A stretch of 64,000 nt of DNA from Geobacter sp. OR-1. Lineage in GTDB: Bacteria > Desulfobacterota > Desulfuromonadia > Geobacterales > DSM-12255. Under the pieces are notes generated by a model. That model made no database searches, was not told the origin of the DNA, and was given only the letters and a program-made list of their open reading frames with translations. A program made the translations under genes and the position numbers. The stretch is from assembly GCF_000813145.1 (NCBI RefSeq), contig NZ_BAZF01000009.1, positions 1 to 64,000 of the forward strand. Reading direction: 5' to 3'. Positions 9,095 to 18,090 of this stretch are shown here, piece after piece. How positions within the stretch are numbered: the stretch's first letter is position 1; every line of letters starts with the position of its first letter.

Positions 9095-10117
9095 ATGTCC
9101 ATGAATGAACAACTGGAACAGCTCAAAACCAGGGCCCTTCAGGAGATAGCCGCAATTTCCGGTGAAGAGGAACTCCAGAACCTGAGAGTAAAATATCTCG
9201 GGAAAAAGGGGGAGCTGACATCCGTAATGAAGGGTATCGGCGCCCTTACGCCCGAGGAGCGTCCAAAGCTCGGTCAGGTGGTCAATGCGGTCAGAGACCT
9301 GCTGGAAGAGCGGATTGAATCGGTCCTTCAGCAGACCAGGAAAAATGCCAGGGATGCGAAGCTGCGCAGCGAACGGATCGATGTGACCCTGCCGGGCCGG
9401 CAGCAGCCAAAGGGCTCAAAGCACCCGGTATCGATGGTTATCGAAGAGGTGAGTGACATCTTTGCCGGCCTCGGGTTTCAGGTCGCCGAAGGGCCGGAGA
9501 TTGAGCTCGATTACTACAACTTCGAGGCGCTCAATTTCCCCAAGGATCACCCTGCCAGGGATATGCAGGACACCTTTTTCGTTGAAAACGATCTGCTCCT
9601 GAGAACTCATACCTCTCCGGTCCAGATCAGGACCATGCTCAATCATGCGCCTCCGGTCCGGGTCATTGCTCCGGGCACGGTTTATCGCTGCGACTATGAT
9701 GCGACCCACTCCCCCATGTTTCACCAGATCGAGGGATTCATGGTCGATAAGGGGATTACCTTTGCCGATCTTAAAGGGATCTTGACCATTTTTGTCACCC
9801 AGTACTTCGGCAAGGAGATCGGCGTCAGGCTGCGCCCGAGCTTTTTCCCGTTCACGGAGCCGTCCGCAGAGGTCGATATTGCCTGCGTGATCTGCAAAGG
9901 CAAGGGGTGCCGGGTCTGCAAGCAGTCGGGCTGGCTTGAGATACTCGGTGCCGGCATGGTTGATCCCGAGGTCTTTCGGCATGTGCAGTACGACCCGGAA
10001 TCGGTTTCCGGTTTTGCCTTCGGCATGGGGATCGAACGGATTGCAATGCTCAAGTACGGGATCAACGACATGCGGTTGCTGTTTGAAAATGATCTCCGAT
10101 TCCTCAGGCAGTTCTAG
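9095..10117 (+). CDS. pheS: Phenylalanine--tRNA ligase alpha subunit
   Basis: The catalytic subunit of the alpha2-beta2 enzyme. The 340-residue protein has an N-terminal coiled-coil region (about 1-90, LQNLRVKYLGKKGELTSVMKGIGAL). The class II aminoacylation core follows with HPVSMVIEEVSDIFAGLGF, VYRCDYDATHSPMFHQIEGFMVD, RLRPSFFPFTEPSAEVDI and the closing FGMGIERIAMLKYGINDMRLLFENDLRFLRQF. Two Cys pairs (CVICKGKGCRVC) are seen between motifs. Length and motifs are normal. It is followed by pheT after 36 bases. Confidence 0.97.
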   Translation: MSMNEQLEQLKTRALQEIAAISGEEELQNLRVKYLGKKGELTSVMKGIGALTPEERPKLGQVVNAVRDLLEERIESVLQQTRKNARDAKLRSERIDVTLPGRQQPKGSKHPVSMVIEEVSDIFAGLGFQVAEGPEIELDYYNFEALNFPKDHPARDMQDTFFVENDLLLRTHTSPVQIRTMLNHAPPVRVIAPGTVYRCDYDATHSPMFHQIEGFMVDKGITFADLKGILTIFVTQYFGKEIGVRLRPSFFPFTEPSAEVDIACVICKGKGCRVCKQSGWLEILGAGMVDPEVFRHVQYDPESVSGFAFGMGIERIAMLKYGINDMRLLFENDLRFLRQF

Positions 10118-10153
10118 ACGTAACTCATCCACGGTTCTTGAAAGAAAACGGAT

Positions 10154-12559
10154 ATGATAATCAGTTATAACTGGCTCAAAGAATTTGTCGATGTCGATCT
10201 ATCTCCTGCCGATCTCTCGGCCATGCTCACCATGCTCGGACTTGAGGTGGAGCGGATGGAGGAGCGGTTCACCGGAATGGACAGCGTTGTCGTTGCCCTG
10301 GTGCAGGAAAAGGCCCAGCACCCCAATGCGGACAAGCTTTCCGTGTGCAAGGTGAACAACGGCAGCGAGATCCTCGATATCGTCTGCGGCGCCCAGAATT
10401 TCAAGGCCGGCGATAAGGTCGCCCTGGCCCAGATCGGCACTGTCCTGCCGGGTGATTTCAAGATCAAGAGGTCAAAAATCCGGGGCGAGGAATCATGCGG
10501 CATGCTCTGTTCGGAAAAGGAGTTGGGGATTGCCGATGAATCCGCCGGCATCATGATCCTGCCGCAGGACCTGCAACTCGGCGTACCTGTATTCGATGCG
10601 CTGGGGATGAAGGATGTGATCTTCGAGATTGGATTGACGCCGAACCGTTCGGATTGCCTGAGCATCATCGGCATTGCCCGCGAGGTCGCTGCCAAGCTTG
10701 GCAAAAAGGTCAGAAAGCAGGAGTTCGGTATTGTTGAAGGGGACAGAAAGGCTAACGAGTTCGCCTCTGTGACGATCGAGGACGCAGACCTCTGCCCCAG
10801 GTATGCTGCCCGTTATATCAGCGGCTGCAAGATCGGCCCGTCTCCCTCCTGGCTCGTGGAGAGACTCACGGCCGTGGGGATGCGCTCCATTAACAACGTC
10901 GTGGACGTCACTAACTATGTGCTGATGGAGTATGGCCACCCGCTCCATGCCTTTGATCACGATCAACTGGTCGAAGGGCGGATCGTCGTGAAAAGGGCAG
11001 GGGAAGGGGAGCGGTTTACCACCCTGGACGATCAGGAGCGGACACTGACCGCCGAAGATCTCACTATCCGTGACGGCGGCCGGGCAGTGGCTCTGGCCGG
11101 GATCATGGGGGGACAGAATTCAGAGATCTCCGACTCGACTGTCAATATTCTTCTGGAAAGCGCCTGGTTCAACCCTTCAGCAATTCGCCGAACCAGCAAG
11201 AGGCTGGGGATCCATTCCGAATCGTCCCATCGCTTCGAGCGCGGCGCCGATATCGAAGCCGTGCCGACAGCCCTGGACCGGGCCGCCTCGCTGATCTGCG
11301 AACTAGCCGGGGGTACCATTGCCGCCGGGATGATCGATGTCTATCCGGCTCCTTATTCTCCGCGGGCCATTACCTTGCGGCAGAATCGTATCGAGGAGTT
11401 GCTGGGGATTGCCATCACCCCTGAACATACGCGGCAGATTCTCGAAAGCCTAGAATGTTCCATAGCTGTTGAGGGTTCCGATTTGTGCCGGGTCACGGTA
11501 CCGTCCTACCGGGTGGATCTGGAGCGGGAGATTGACCTGATCGAAGAGCTGGCAAGGATGTTCGGTTATGACAACATCCCGGTTACGATGCCGTACGCAC
11601 GGGTAAGTTCAGACCGCCCCCCGCTTCATCAGCGTCTCGAACGTAAGGTGCGGGACCTGCTGGTGAGTTCCGGTTTCAACGAGGTCGTCAACTTCAGCTT
11701 CAGCCCGCAGGATGTGCCGGAAAAGATGCTTCTGCCCGCGGACGACCACCGTGCGGTCCATGTCAAGCTTCTGAATCCGTTGATCGACGAACATGCGGTC
11801 ATGCGTACGACCCTGCTCCCCGGTCTTCTGGAAACATCCGCCCGCAATGCCAACTTCAGGGTGTTCAACCAGCGTATTTTCGAGTTGCGCCGAGTGTATC
11901 TCGTCAAGCCTGACGACGATTCTCCCAGCGAACCGCTGGTCCTTGGCGGGCTGCTCTCCGGGCTCAGAAGCCCCGAGGGGTGGAACCAGGGGAAAGACGA
12001 GGTCGATTTTTTCGATGCCAAGGGGGTCGTGGAAAATCTCTTTGATGCCTTGAATGTACCGGCAGTGAAATTTGAATCGCGAGAGATCGAGCCGTTCTAC
12101 CATCCTGGCAAGGCCTGTACCGTGTTCTCAGCCGGGGAGCGGATCGGCTCCATAGGAGAGATTCATCCGACGGTGCAGGAGAATTATGCCATTGAAAAGC
12201 CGGTCTATTACTTCGAACTGGATATGAACCGCTTGGTCCCCAAAGTCAGCGAGAAGGTGGCAATCAGTGCGCCTTCCCGGTTCCCTGATGCGACCCGTGA
12301 CATTGCCATGCTTCTCGACGATTCGGTCGCCGCAGATGCCATCAGCGCCTGTGTCAGCGCCCTGAAGATCAAGGAAATCGAGGAGCTGTTCCTGTTCGAC
12401 CTGTACAAGGGTGAGCATATCCCGGCAGGCCAGAAGAGTATCGCGATCAGATTGCGTTACCGGCTCCCGGACCGTACCTTGACCGACGAGGAAGTAACTG
12501 CGCTCCATCAGCGTGTAGTCAACGCCCTGGTGAATAATCTCGGCGCTGCCATCAGGTAA
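10154..12559 (+). CDS. pheT: Phenylalanine--tRNA ligase beta subunit
   Basis: The 801-residue beta subunit partners PheS in charging tRNA-Phe and in editing. Domains visible in order: an N-terminal part with the EMAP/tRNA-binding region (VVVALVQEKAQHPNADKLSVCKV, about 45-70), the B3/B4 editing domain (SINNVVDVTNYVLMEYGHPLHAFD), the B5 domain, the catalytic-like core, and a C-terminal FDX-ACB anticodon-binding domain (APSRFPDATRDIAMLL, then SIAIRLRYRLPDRTLTDEEV). The length is the usual one. Start ATG 10154 reads MIISYNWLKEFVD, a conserved opening. Confidence 0.97.
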   Translation: MIISYNWLKEFVDVDLSPADLSAMLTMLGLEVERMEERFTGMDSVVVALVQEKAQHPNADKLSVCKVNNGSEILDIVCGAQNFKAGDKVALAQIGTVLPGDFKIKRSKIRGEESCGMLCSEKELGIADESAGIMILPQDLQLGVPVFDALGMKDVIFEIGLTPNRSDCLSIIGIAREVAAKLGKKVRKQEFGIVEGDRKANEFASVTIEDADLCPRYAARYISGCKIGPSPSWLVERLTAVGMRSINNVVDVTNYVLMEYGHPLHAFDHDQLVEGRIVVKRAGEGERFTTLDDQERTLTAEDLTIRDGGRAVALAGIMGGQNSEISDSTVNILLESAWFNPSAIRRTSKRLGIHSESSHRFERGADIEAVPTALDRAASLICELAGGTIAAGMIDVYPAPYSPRAITLRQNRIEELLGIAITPEHTRQILESLECSIAVEGSDLCRVTVPSYRVDLEREIDLIEELARMFGYDNIPVTMPYARVSSDRPPLHQRLERKVRDLLVSSGFNEVVNFSFSPQDVPEKMLLPADDHRAVHVKLLNPLIDEHAVMRTTLLPGLLETSARNANFRVFNQRIFELRRVYLVKPDDDSPSEPLVLGGLLSGLRSPEGWNQGKDEVDFFDAKGVVENLFDALNVPAVKFESREIEPFYHPGKACTVFSAGERIGSIGEIHPTVQENYAIEKPVYYFELDMNRLVPKVSEKVAISAPSRFPDATRDIAMLLDDSVAADAISACVSALKIKEIEELFLFDLYKGEHIPAGQKSIAIRLRYRLPDRTLTDEEVTALHQRVVNALVNNLGAAIR

Positions 12560-12652
12560 AAAGGGGTTGATTATAATTCCCCCCTGTGCTATATACCTTC
12601 CGGCCGTCAGTAACGGAACTAATTCAACAAATTTAGATATTTTGAGGTAGAT

Positions 12653-12931
12653 ATGACCAAAGCTGACATAGTAGAAAAGATTTATGAAAAAGTCGGGTTT
12701 TCCAAGAAAGATTCGGCTGAGCTCGTTGAACTGGTTTTCGATATTATCAAGGGAACCCTTGAGACCGGTGACAAGATCAAGATCGCCGGTTTTGGAAATT
12801 TTGTAGTAAAAGACAAGGCTGACCGCCGCGGCAGAAACCCGCAGACCGGCGAAGAGATTACGATTACGGCCAGAAAGATCCTTACCTTCAAGCCGAGCCA
12901 GGTTTTAAAGGCTTCCTTGAACGCTGAATAG
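12653..12931 (+). CDS. ihfA: Integration host factor subunit alpha
   Basis: A 92-residue HU/IHF-family DNA-bending protein. It opens MTKADIVEKIYEKVGFSKKDSAELVELVFDIIK and carries the beta-arm signature GRNPQTGEEI with the proline that inserts into DNA. The position directly after pheST is the conserved ihfA location in many proteobacteria. IHF bends DNA for recombination and for sigma-54 promoters. A second HU/IHF-like gene lies in the island at 23399. Confidence 0.93.
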   Translation: MTKADIVEKIYEKVGFSKKDSAELVELVFDIIKGTLETGDKIKIAGFGNFVVKDKADRRGRNPQTGEEITITARKILTFKPSQVLKASLNAE

Positions 12932-12941
12932 TCCAACGGAG

Positions 12942-13301
12942 ATGGACCTCCCTCTCCCGGACAAGTTGTACTACAAGATAGGTGAAATCTCCAAAGCGCT
13001 GACTCTGAACCCGTCGGTACTAAGGTTTTGGGAAACGGAATTCAGCCAGCTGAAGCCCAGAAAAAGCTCGACCGGGCAAAGGCTCTATTCCAGGGACGAC
13101 CTGGAATTGCTGATCAAAATACGTAAGCTTCTTTACAAGGATAAGTTGACCATAGAAGGAGCCCGCCGGGTGATCACCGGCATGGCGGCCCCACCGCCCA
13201 CCCCTCCTGAGGAACCCCGGGAATCATCGGAAACGATAAGATCCCTGCTGCACGAGATCAGGACAGAACTGCAGATCTGCAGAAATATATTAGAAAGCTG
13301 A
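12942..13301 (+). CDS. MerR-family transcriptional regulator
   Basis: A 119-residue protein with a MerR-type winged helix (LYYKIGEISKALTLNPSVLRFWETEFSQLKPRKSSTGQRLYSRDDLELLIKIRKLLY). The C-terminal part is short and predicted helical, without the cysteines of metal sensors. The effector is unknown. It begins 10 bases after ihfA and is probably co-transcribed; pheT-ihfA-merR is a common order. Confidence 0.9.
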   Translation: MDLPLPDKLYYKIGEISKALTLNPSVLRFWETEFSQLKPRKSSTGQRLYSRDDLELLIKIRKLLYKDKLTIEGARRVITGMAAPPPTPPEEPRESSETIRSLLHEIRTELQICRNILES

Positions 13302-13309
13302 CAGGTTAT

Positions 13310-13386
13310 CGGTGCGTAGCGCAGCCTGGTAGCGCACCAGACTGGGGGTCTGGTGGTCGCTGGTTCGAATCCAGTCGCACCGACCA
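13310..13386 (+). tRNA. tRNA-Pro(GGG)
   Basis: A 77-base cloverleaf with CCA encoded. The acceptor CGGTGCG pairs with CGCACCG, the anticodon stem CCAGA/TCTGG holds loop CTGGGGG with anticodon GGG, and the T arm contains GTTCGAATC. A strong terminator follows at once. Confidence 0.95.
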
Positions 13387-13390
13387 TTTC

Positions 13391-13431
13391 AACAAAGGGG
13401 TTACGGAATTTCCGTAGCCCCTTTGTTTATG
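13391..13431 (+). terminator. Terminator after tRNA-Pro
   Basis: A 17-bp stem (13391-13407 with 13411-13427, one G-T pair) with a 3-base loop is followed by a T-rich stretch. It is a classic strong intrinsic terminator. Between 13432 and 13607 I see no gene or clear signal. Confidence 0.9.
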
Positions 13432-13607
13432 GTTTTGGTTATGAGAACAATACAGGGGTTGGCGGTGAAAGAGTATTTCTATTTGGGGACATGTGTGGGC
13501 CAGATTTGGGCCATACGCGGATCAGGTTATCTGAAACCAGTTATAAAGGGATGGGACATGAATGCAAATTTTGAATGTATGATTGGTAACATGCTGTAGT
13601 GATTGAA

Positions 13608-13638
13608 TAAAAATGGCCAGGTTTGTTGACCTGGCCAT
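13608..13638 (-). terminator. Displaced terminator of tRNA-Val(CAC)
   Basis: Read on the minus strand, a perfect 10-bp stem ATGGCCAGGT/ACCTGGCCAT (13613-13638) is followed by TTTTTATT. It lies just past the duplicated tRNA 3' end at 13649. It is therefore the original terminator of the tRNA-Val gene, now 14.5 kb away from the intact tRNA because the island inserted between them. Confidence 0.8.
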
Positions 13639-13648
13639 CGATGAATCA

Positions 13649-13695
13649 TGGTGGGCGCAGTAGGGATTGAACCTACGACCCCTGCCGTGTGAAGG
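13649..13695. repeat. Island attachment repeat, left copy (tRNA-Val 3' part)
   Basis: A 47-bp block identical to 28133-28179. It corresponds to the 3' part of the tRNA-Val(CAC) gene on the minus strand, from the anticodon stem-loop to the encoded CCA. Identity stops at both edges. This is the usual footprint of a tyrosine integrase that crosses over in a tRNA anticodon loop. Confidence 0.92.
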
Positions 13696-14055
13696 TAAAA
13701 TGAAGGTCTTGTACTGTATTGGTTAGAATGGTATTAAACGACATAACTATCCATAACTACATAGTATTATATCTCGTATAACTAAATGATCTTTTCCGCT
13801 TAACCTCTTTTTATCCCCGTTAACCACAAACATCTGGGCCCAGATATGAGATAGTAAAATTAAGTTTATTGAACATCGCCCTGCCTATGATACCCTTATT
13901 TTGATCATTTTTAATGGGGTAAATTGTATGATTGTGTTTTATATGATGCAAATACGTATCATACTTAAGTGTATTATTACCTCTTGTTGCCTGCTTGTGC
14001 CTAGGTTATAATGCAATATGGAATGATACAAAAAGGAATGAATAGGTAGACTGAA
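13696..14055. other. AT-rich non-coding start of the island
   Basis: This stretch is AT-rich and holds no open frame I can support. It likely contains the promoter of the ATPase operon, but no convincing -35/-10 pair with good spacing was found. Integrase arm-type sites could lie here; no phased repeat was seen. Confidence 0.5.
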
Positions 14056-15513
14056 ATGAAATTCTACAACCGCACAAGAGAACTTGATCGTCTTGGCGAG
14101 CTTACAGTCAAATCGTCAGGTAACGCACATCTGCTTGTAATATCCGGTAGAAGACGAATTGGTAAAACCGAATTGATCAGGCATTTCTCGGCCGGACGAA
14201 ACGATTTTCTTTACTTTTTCGTGTCCAAAAAGAAGCCTCATGTGCTTTTAGATGAATTCACCGAAATTCTGGCAGAACGAATACCTATTCTTAAATCAGC
14301 CAAGGTGAAAAGCTTTGAAGCGCTTTTCTCCTTTATTTTTCATGAGATGAGCAATGGACCTCTCTACGTCGTATTTGATGAGTTTCAGAATTTTCAGCAG
14401 GTGGATGATTCCGTGTTTTCAACCCTGCAAAAATTGTGGGACGAAAACAAGCATCTTTTATCGGGTGCCATTATCTGCATCGGTTCAATACAGACCTTGA
14501 TGAGGGACATCTTCGAAGGGAACAAGGAACCTCTGTTTGGCCGGGCGACTGCCAAAATACACCTCAAGCCACTTACGTCCGATGTAGTGGCCGAGATACT
14601 AGGTGATAACGCCTTGGAACCCTCAAAACATTTACTCCCGTACACATCAATGTTTGGCGGAGTCCCTAAGTACTATTTTCTCCTTGATCGTCACAAGTTG
14701 TTCAAAAAGAGTATGGAAGAGCGGTTGGTTCGTCTGTTCTGCGAACCTGATGCCATACTCCAGAACGAAGGACGAGAACTACTGATAGAAGAATTCGGCA
14801 AAAATTACCATCTGTATTTCTCAATATTACAGGTGATCGCCAGCGGCGAAACCCAGATGGCGCGCATCGCAGACAGCGCCGGCATCAGTGTCAGCAGCAT
14901 AAGCAAATATCTTGATGAGCTGGTCAGTTACTACCAGGTTGTCGAACGAAGGTTGCCGGTTACCTCTTCGCGGGAAGATCAGAAATCCGGCCGATATCAT
15001 GTTTCTGATCCACTCCTCAAATTCTGGTTTCGGTACATATATAGAAACCAGAGCCTGATAGGTCTGGGAGAATCTCATCGCCTGGGGGAGAAAATTCAAA
15101 AAGATCTGTCGACGTATATGGGATGGACCTTTGAGGTCTTGATCAGGGACCTGCTGACTACCAGGAACAACGGATCACTAGTCCCGTTCGGATTTGACAA
15201 GATTGGCGGCTATTGGAACAGGAACGGTACCGTTGAAATTGATATAGTCGCTCTGGATAGTGATAGTAACCAGATCTTCTTTGGTGAATGCAAACTTAAC
15301 GGGAATAAGTTCACTGCTGCCGATGCAAAAAGGTTCAAGGACAAGGCTGTTCATGTCAAATGGGGGGGAAAGGACAGAAGGGAATACTTTGCTCTCATCT
15401 CTCATGATGAGTTACATCCACAAACCGTAAGACTGCTCGAGGAAGAAGGCATAATCTGCATGGACTTGAAGAGTATCCTCATGTCAGTCGGTCCGGATTC
15501 GGCACTGGAATGA
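14056..15513 (+). CDS. AAA-type ATP-binding protein with C-terminal DUF234-like domain
   Basis: A 485-residue protein of the archaeal-type ATPase family. It begins with the usual FYNRTRELDRL, followed by a P-loop (SGRRRIGKTELIRHF, about residues 29-43) and a Walker B segment (LYVVFDEFQNF, about 100-110). A winged-helix region around AGISVSSISKYLDELVSYYQVVERRLPV follows. The C-terminal part (IDIVALDSDSNQIFFGECKLNG) resembles the DUF234 or restriction-nuclease-like fold with the D...ExK pattern. Such proteins are common in mobile regions and the function is uncertain. Its stop overlaps the next start (ATGA). Confidence 0.82.
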   Translation: MKFYNRTRELDRLGELTVKSSGNAHLLVISGRRRIGKTELIRHFSAGRNDFLYFFVSKKKPHVLLDEFTEILAERIPILKSAKVKSFEALFSFIFHEMSNGPLYVVFDEFQNFQQVDDSVFSTLQKLWDENKHLLSGAIICIGSIQTLMRDIFEGNKEPLFGRATAKIHLKPLTSDVVAEILGDNALEPSKHLLPYTSMFGGVPKYYFLLDRHKLFKKSMEERLVRLFCEPDAILQNEGRELLIEEFGKNYHLYFSILQVIASGETQMARIADSAGISVSSISKYLDELVSYYQVVERRLPVTSSREDQKSGRYHVSDPLLKFWFRYIYRNQSLIGLGESHRLGEKIQKDLSTYMGWTFEVLIRDLLTTRNNGSLVPFGFDKIGGYWNRNGTVEIDIVALDSDSNQIFFGECKLNGNKFTAADAKRFKDKAVHVKWGGKDRREYFALISHDELHPQTVRLLEEEGIICMDLKSILMSVGPDSALE

Positions 15514-16127
15514 AAAACCCTACAGGAACAAAGCAGAAGGAGCATAAGGCGGTTGAGCTGAAAATGCATAGGGATATGGTCTCGATCGAGAGATTGAGAC
15601 TAGAACTGACATACAGCGAATCGGTGCCTCCATCACTTCACTACAACCAGGCTGACTACACGCTTGCAATAGACAAGGGACTGAAACCGGAAGTCCTGTA
15701 CCTACTCCTCCAACTGCATCCAGTCGTTGCCCTGGAACAAAGGGGTAAATTGAATGTTGTTTGTGGGAAGAGAATCTTTGAACTGGAAGCTTTCTTACTG
15801 CCACCGACTCAAAAGATCCACGTACTTATTCTCGATAAACACACATCTGCTGAGCAATTGGCACTGCTTCGATATATGGATATCGTTGTGGGGCCGCTTC
15901 TGCTCAGAACAGAGACATCCGCGGCCGAGATCTATCAGAGGGTCGATCAGCCGGGCATAAGAAAACAGGTTTGGCAGCCACCCCTGGATGAGGGTAAGAG
16001 CGCTTTTGCACGAGCGATTCATGTCACGCCCGCAGCCTTATCCTCTTTCTCATCAGGAAAACAGGGCAAGAAGGAAGCCGCTCAGGTTGAAGTTGCCCCT
16101 GTAAAAAAGAATGAACCTTCAGATTGA
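15510..16127 (+). CDS. Hypothetical protein of the ATPase cassette
   Basis: A 205-residue protein I do not recognise. It has no signal peptide or membrane segment. The middle part (HVLILDKHTSAEQLALLRYMDIVVGPLLL) looks like alternating strands and helices, and the C-terminus is charged. It overlaps the ATPase stop by 4 bases and the next gene by 17 bases, so the three form one translation unit. The arrangement resembles multi-gene recombinase cassettes in mobile elements, but no specific family can be stated. Confidence 0.6.
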   Translation: MKNPTGTKQKEHKAVELKMHRDMVSIERLRLELTYSESVPPSLHYNQADYTLAIDKGLKPEVLYLLLQLHPVVALEQRGKLNVVCGKRIFELEAFLLPPTQKIHVLILDKHTSAEQLALLRYMDIVVGPLLLRTETSAAEIYQRVDQPGIRKQVWQPPLDEGKSAFARAIHVTPAALSSFSSGKQGKKEAAQVEVAPVKKNEPSD

Positions 16128-18090
16128 TGAAAATTATTGCGATTTGGGCGTCTGGTCACCACTTTTTGCCGTACTGAAGGCAGACAGGTTGCCACGATTC
16201 GTCTTTAACGAAATGCTTCGCTTTGTTAACCCACCACCCAAGATCGAATCTTCTTTTGCCATCTTTGAAAATCTTGCGACTGTATTCAATTATTTTACTG
16301 CCATATTGAATGCTTACAGTCGCCAAGGCGAACTTGTCAAACAGGTTGCAAATTGGGAACGCTACTGCCTGGTTATTATCAGCAGGCGTAATGAGATTAA
16401 CAACTCTCTCCCAAAGATGTTTAACTCCAGCAGCAAAACCGACGTCCCGCCGTTTCATAGTTATTACGAGTCACACCCCCTGGGTGTGGCACTCTGGTGC
16501 TCTCCATCGAATCCTGCCGAGCTGCACCGTTACAGGTTGTTGCAAGCCTACCTCTGCCTGTCAATTTATAAACTCATGTTGCTGGAAAATCAAAACCCTT
16601 ATCTGCATAAGAACGCAAAGATATTGGCATGCCGCGCTGTCCGTAAATTGGCCCATTCGGAGCACGCTAAGATTCTTTCGGCGCTGCCACTGACAGTCGT
16701 AACTCTGGAAGAGTATCGTCATGCCTTTATAAGGTTTGTGAAAGATGAAGAATTCCAACCTCTTATAGCTCTCTTTAATTTGGCCCTCGGGTTGACACAG
16801 GGAAAGGAGAAAGGGAAGGGGGGCGGGAAGCGAAACCAAAATCCATTTAAGAAACCGCGGCAGACTGTTGAATTCGGCGATGACGATGAACCGGCAAAGA
16901 GAGAAAGAATTGATGTAATCACATACACAAAGGGGAGTATTGCCGAGCAGAAAGCCAGAAAGAAAAGCCTGTGTGCGCCTGATGAGTTCGAATCCGCTCA
17001 AGAGTTCCTCGATTGTTCTGAGCCTGGTCCTGACCCATCCGGTGGTCTAAGTCCGGGCCAGCAATACATAATTGCCAAGATGGCGGCATCTGCCATAGCG
17101 TTACACAACCAACGGTTGGCTACCGACTGGGATCAACTCACATCCCATGAAATTGGGGTATTTCTAAAAGAACTGAAAAGACTTGCCATAAGGGATGATG
17201 ACATCTGTGGAGTAAAATCCCAAGAACTGGCAACATTTCTGGCAATAGTCTTCTGGACTTCTGCGAGTACAAAAACGGCTGCCAATACAGTACGGGTGCC
17301 TGCTGCGGCTGCGTGCGAAGCAGCACTTGGTATCTGCTGGAGCAGCGAACAGGATGCCACCTGGGTCATCAAGCCATTTGTTCCCAGATTGAAACTTGTA
17401 CCTAAATCCATACTGGAAGCCCAGGCCCTGCCTCTCGCTGTGCGCTTTACCATTGATATCCCGACTGAGGCTACTGCCATTATCGGTCGCCGTTTAAACA
17501 AGATGAACCCCTCTTTCCGATCAGTGAGAATTTTTCATAGCAAGCCAGCCGACCTTGAGCAGGCCGCCGATCATTTCTTCAGCGATCTTCGTCATCGTGA
17601 AGGCGGACGACAGTCCTTGCAACGTATTTCCGGATGCCTCCATAGTTTACTGACAAGAATGCCCGGGTCCGACATTACCGCAGCAATGTCGATTACCGGA
17701 AAGAATGACCCTCTCGGCGTGGTTCCTGTCCATTACACGGCAAATGAGATCGAGCGCCTGAAAGGACTCTACCGCTGTGCCTGCTTCGAACTGGCAAATG
17801 CCCACGCTCCGGAAGCGGCGGAAGCCAAAGAGAATAGCGCTGATAGCACAGAACCAGTAAAGGCAAAATATTATGTCGGCAGCAGGTTTGTTCCGAAAGA
17901 GAAGGTCGTTACCAAGCTTGTACTCGACCTGCGCGAAAGGATTGAGAAAGCGAGAGAAGTTTACCGTGATAACGGAGACCCAGTTCAGCTGCACAATGAC
18001 TTGACCGTATATCGGCTGCCACACTTGCAGCATTGCCTGCAAGAACATCTGGACCGATCGTCATGGCACCGAGTACATGTGGTGGAATAA
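16111..18090 (+). pseudogene. 3'-truncated large protein fused out of frame to narH
   Basis: Only the first 634 codons or so (to LHNDLTVY at about 18012) belong to this protein. After that the frame reads narH DNA in the wrong frame, giving 25 unrelated residues before a stop. The real part is unrecognised, with a low-complexity basic linker (KGKGGGKRNQ, about 235-245). The last native motif, LHNDLTVY, resembles the helix that precedes the catalytic arginine box in large tyrosine-recombinase-like proteins. The missing part may thus have been a recombinase domain. That assignment is an inference. Confidence 0.7.

Noticed and set aside
9416-10132. Minus-strand open frame of 238 residues within pheS
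   Set aside because: Shadow of pheS; the plus strand encodes complete class II synthetase motifs.
13353-13574. Open frame of 73 residues starting in tRNA-Pro
   Set aside because: It begins inside a tRNA and runs through its terminator; no ribosome site.
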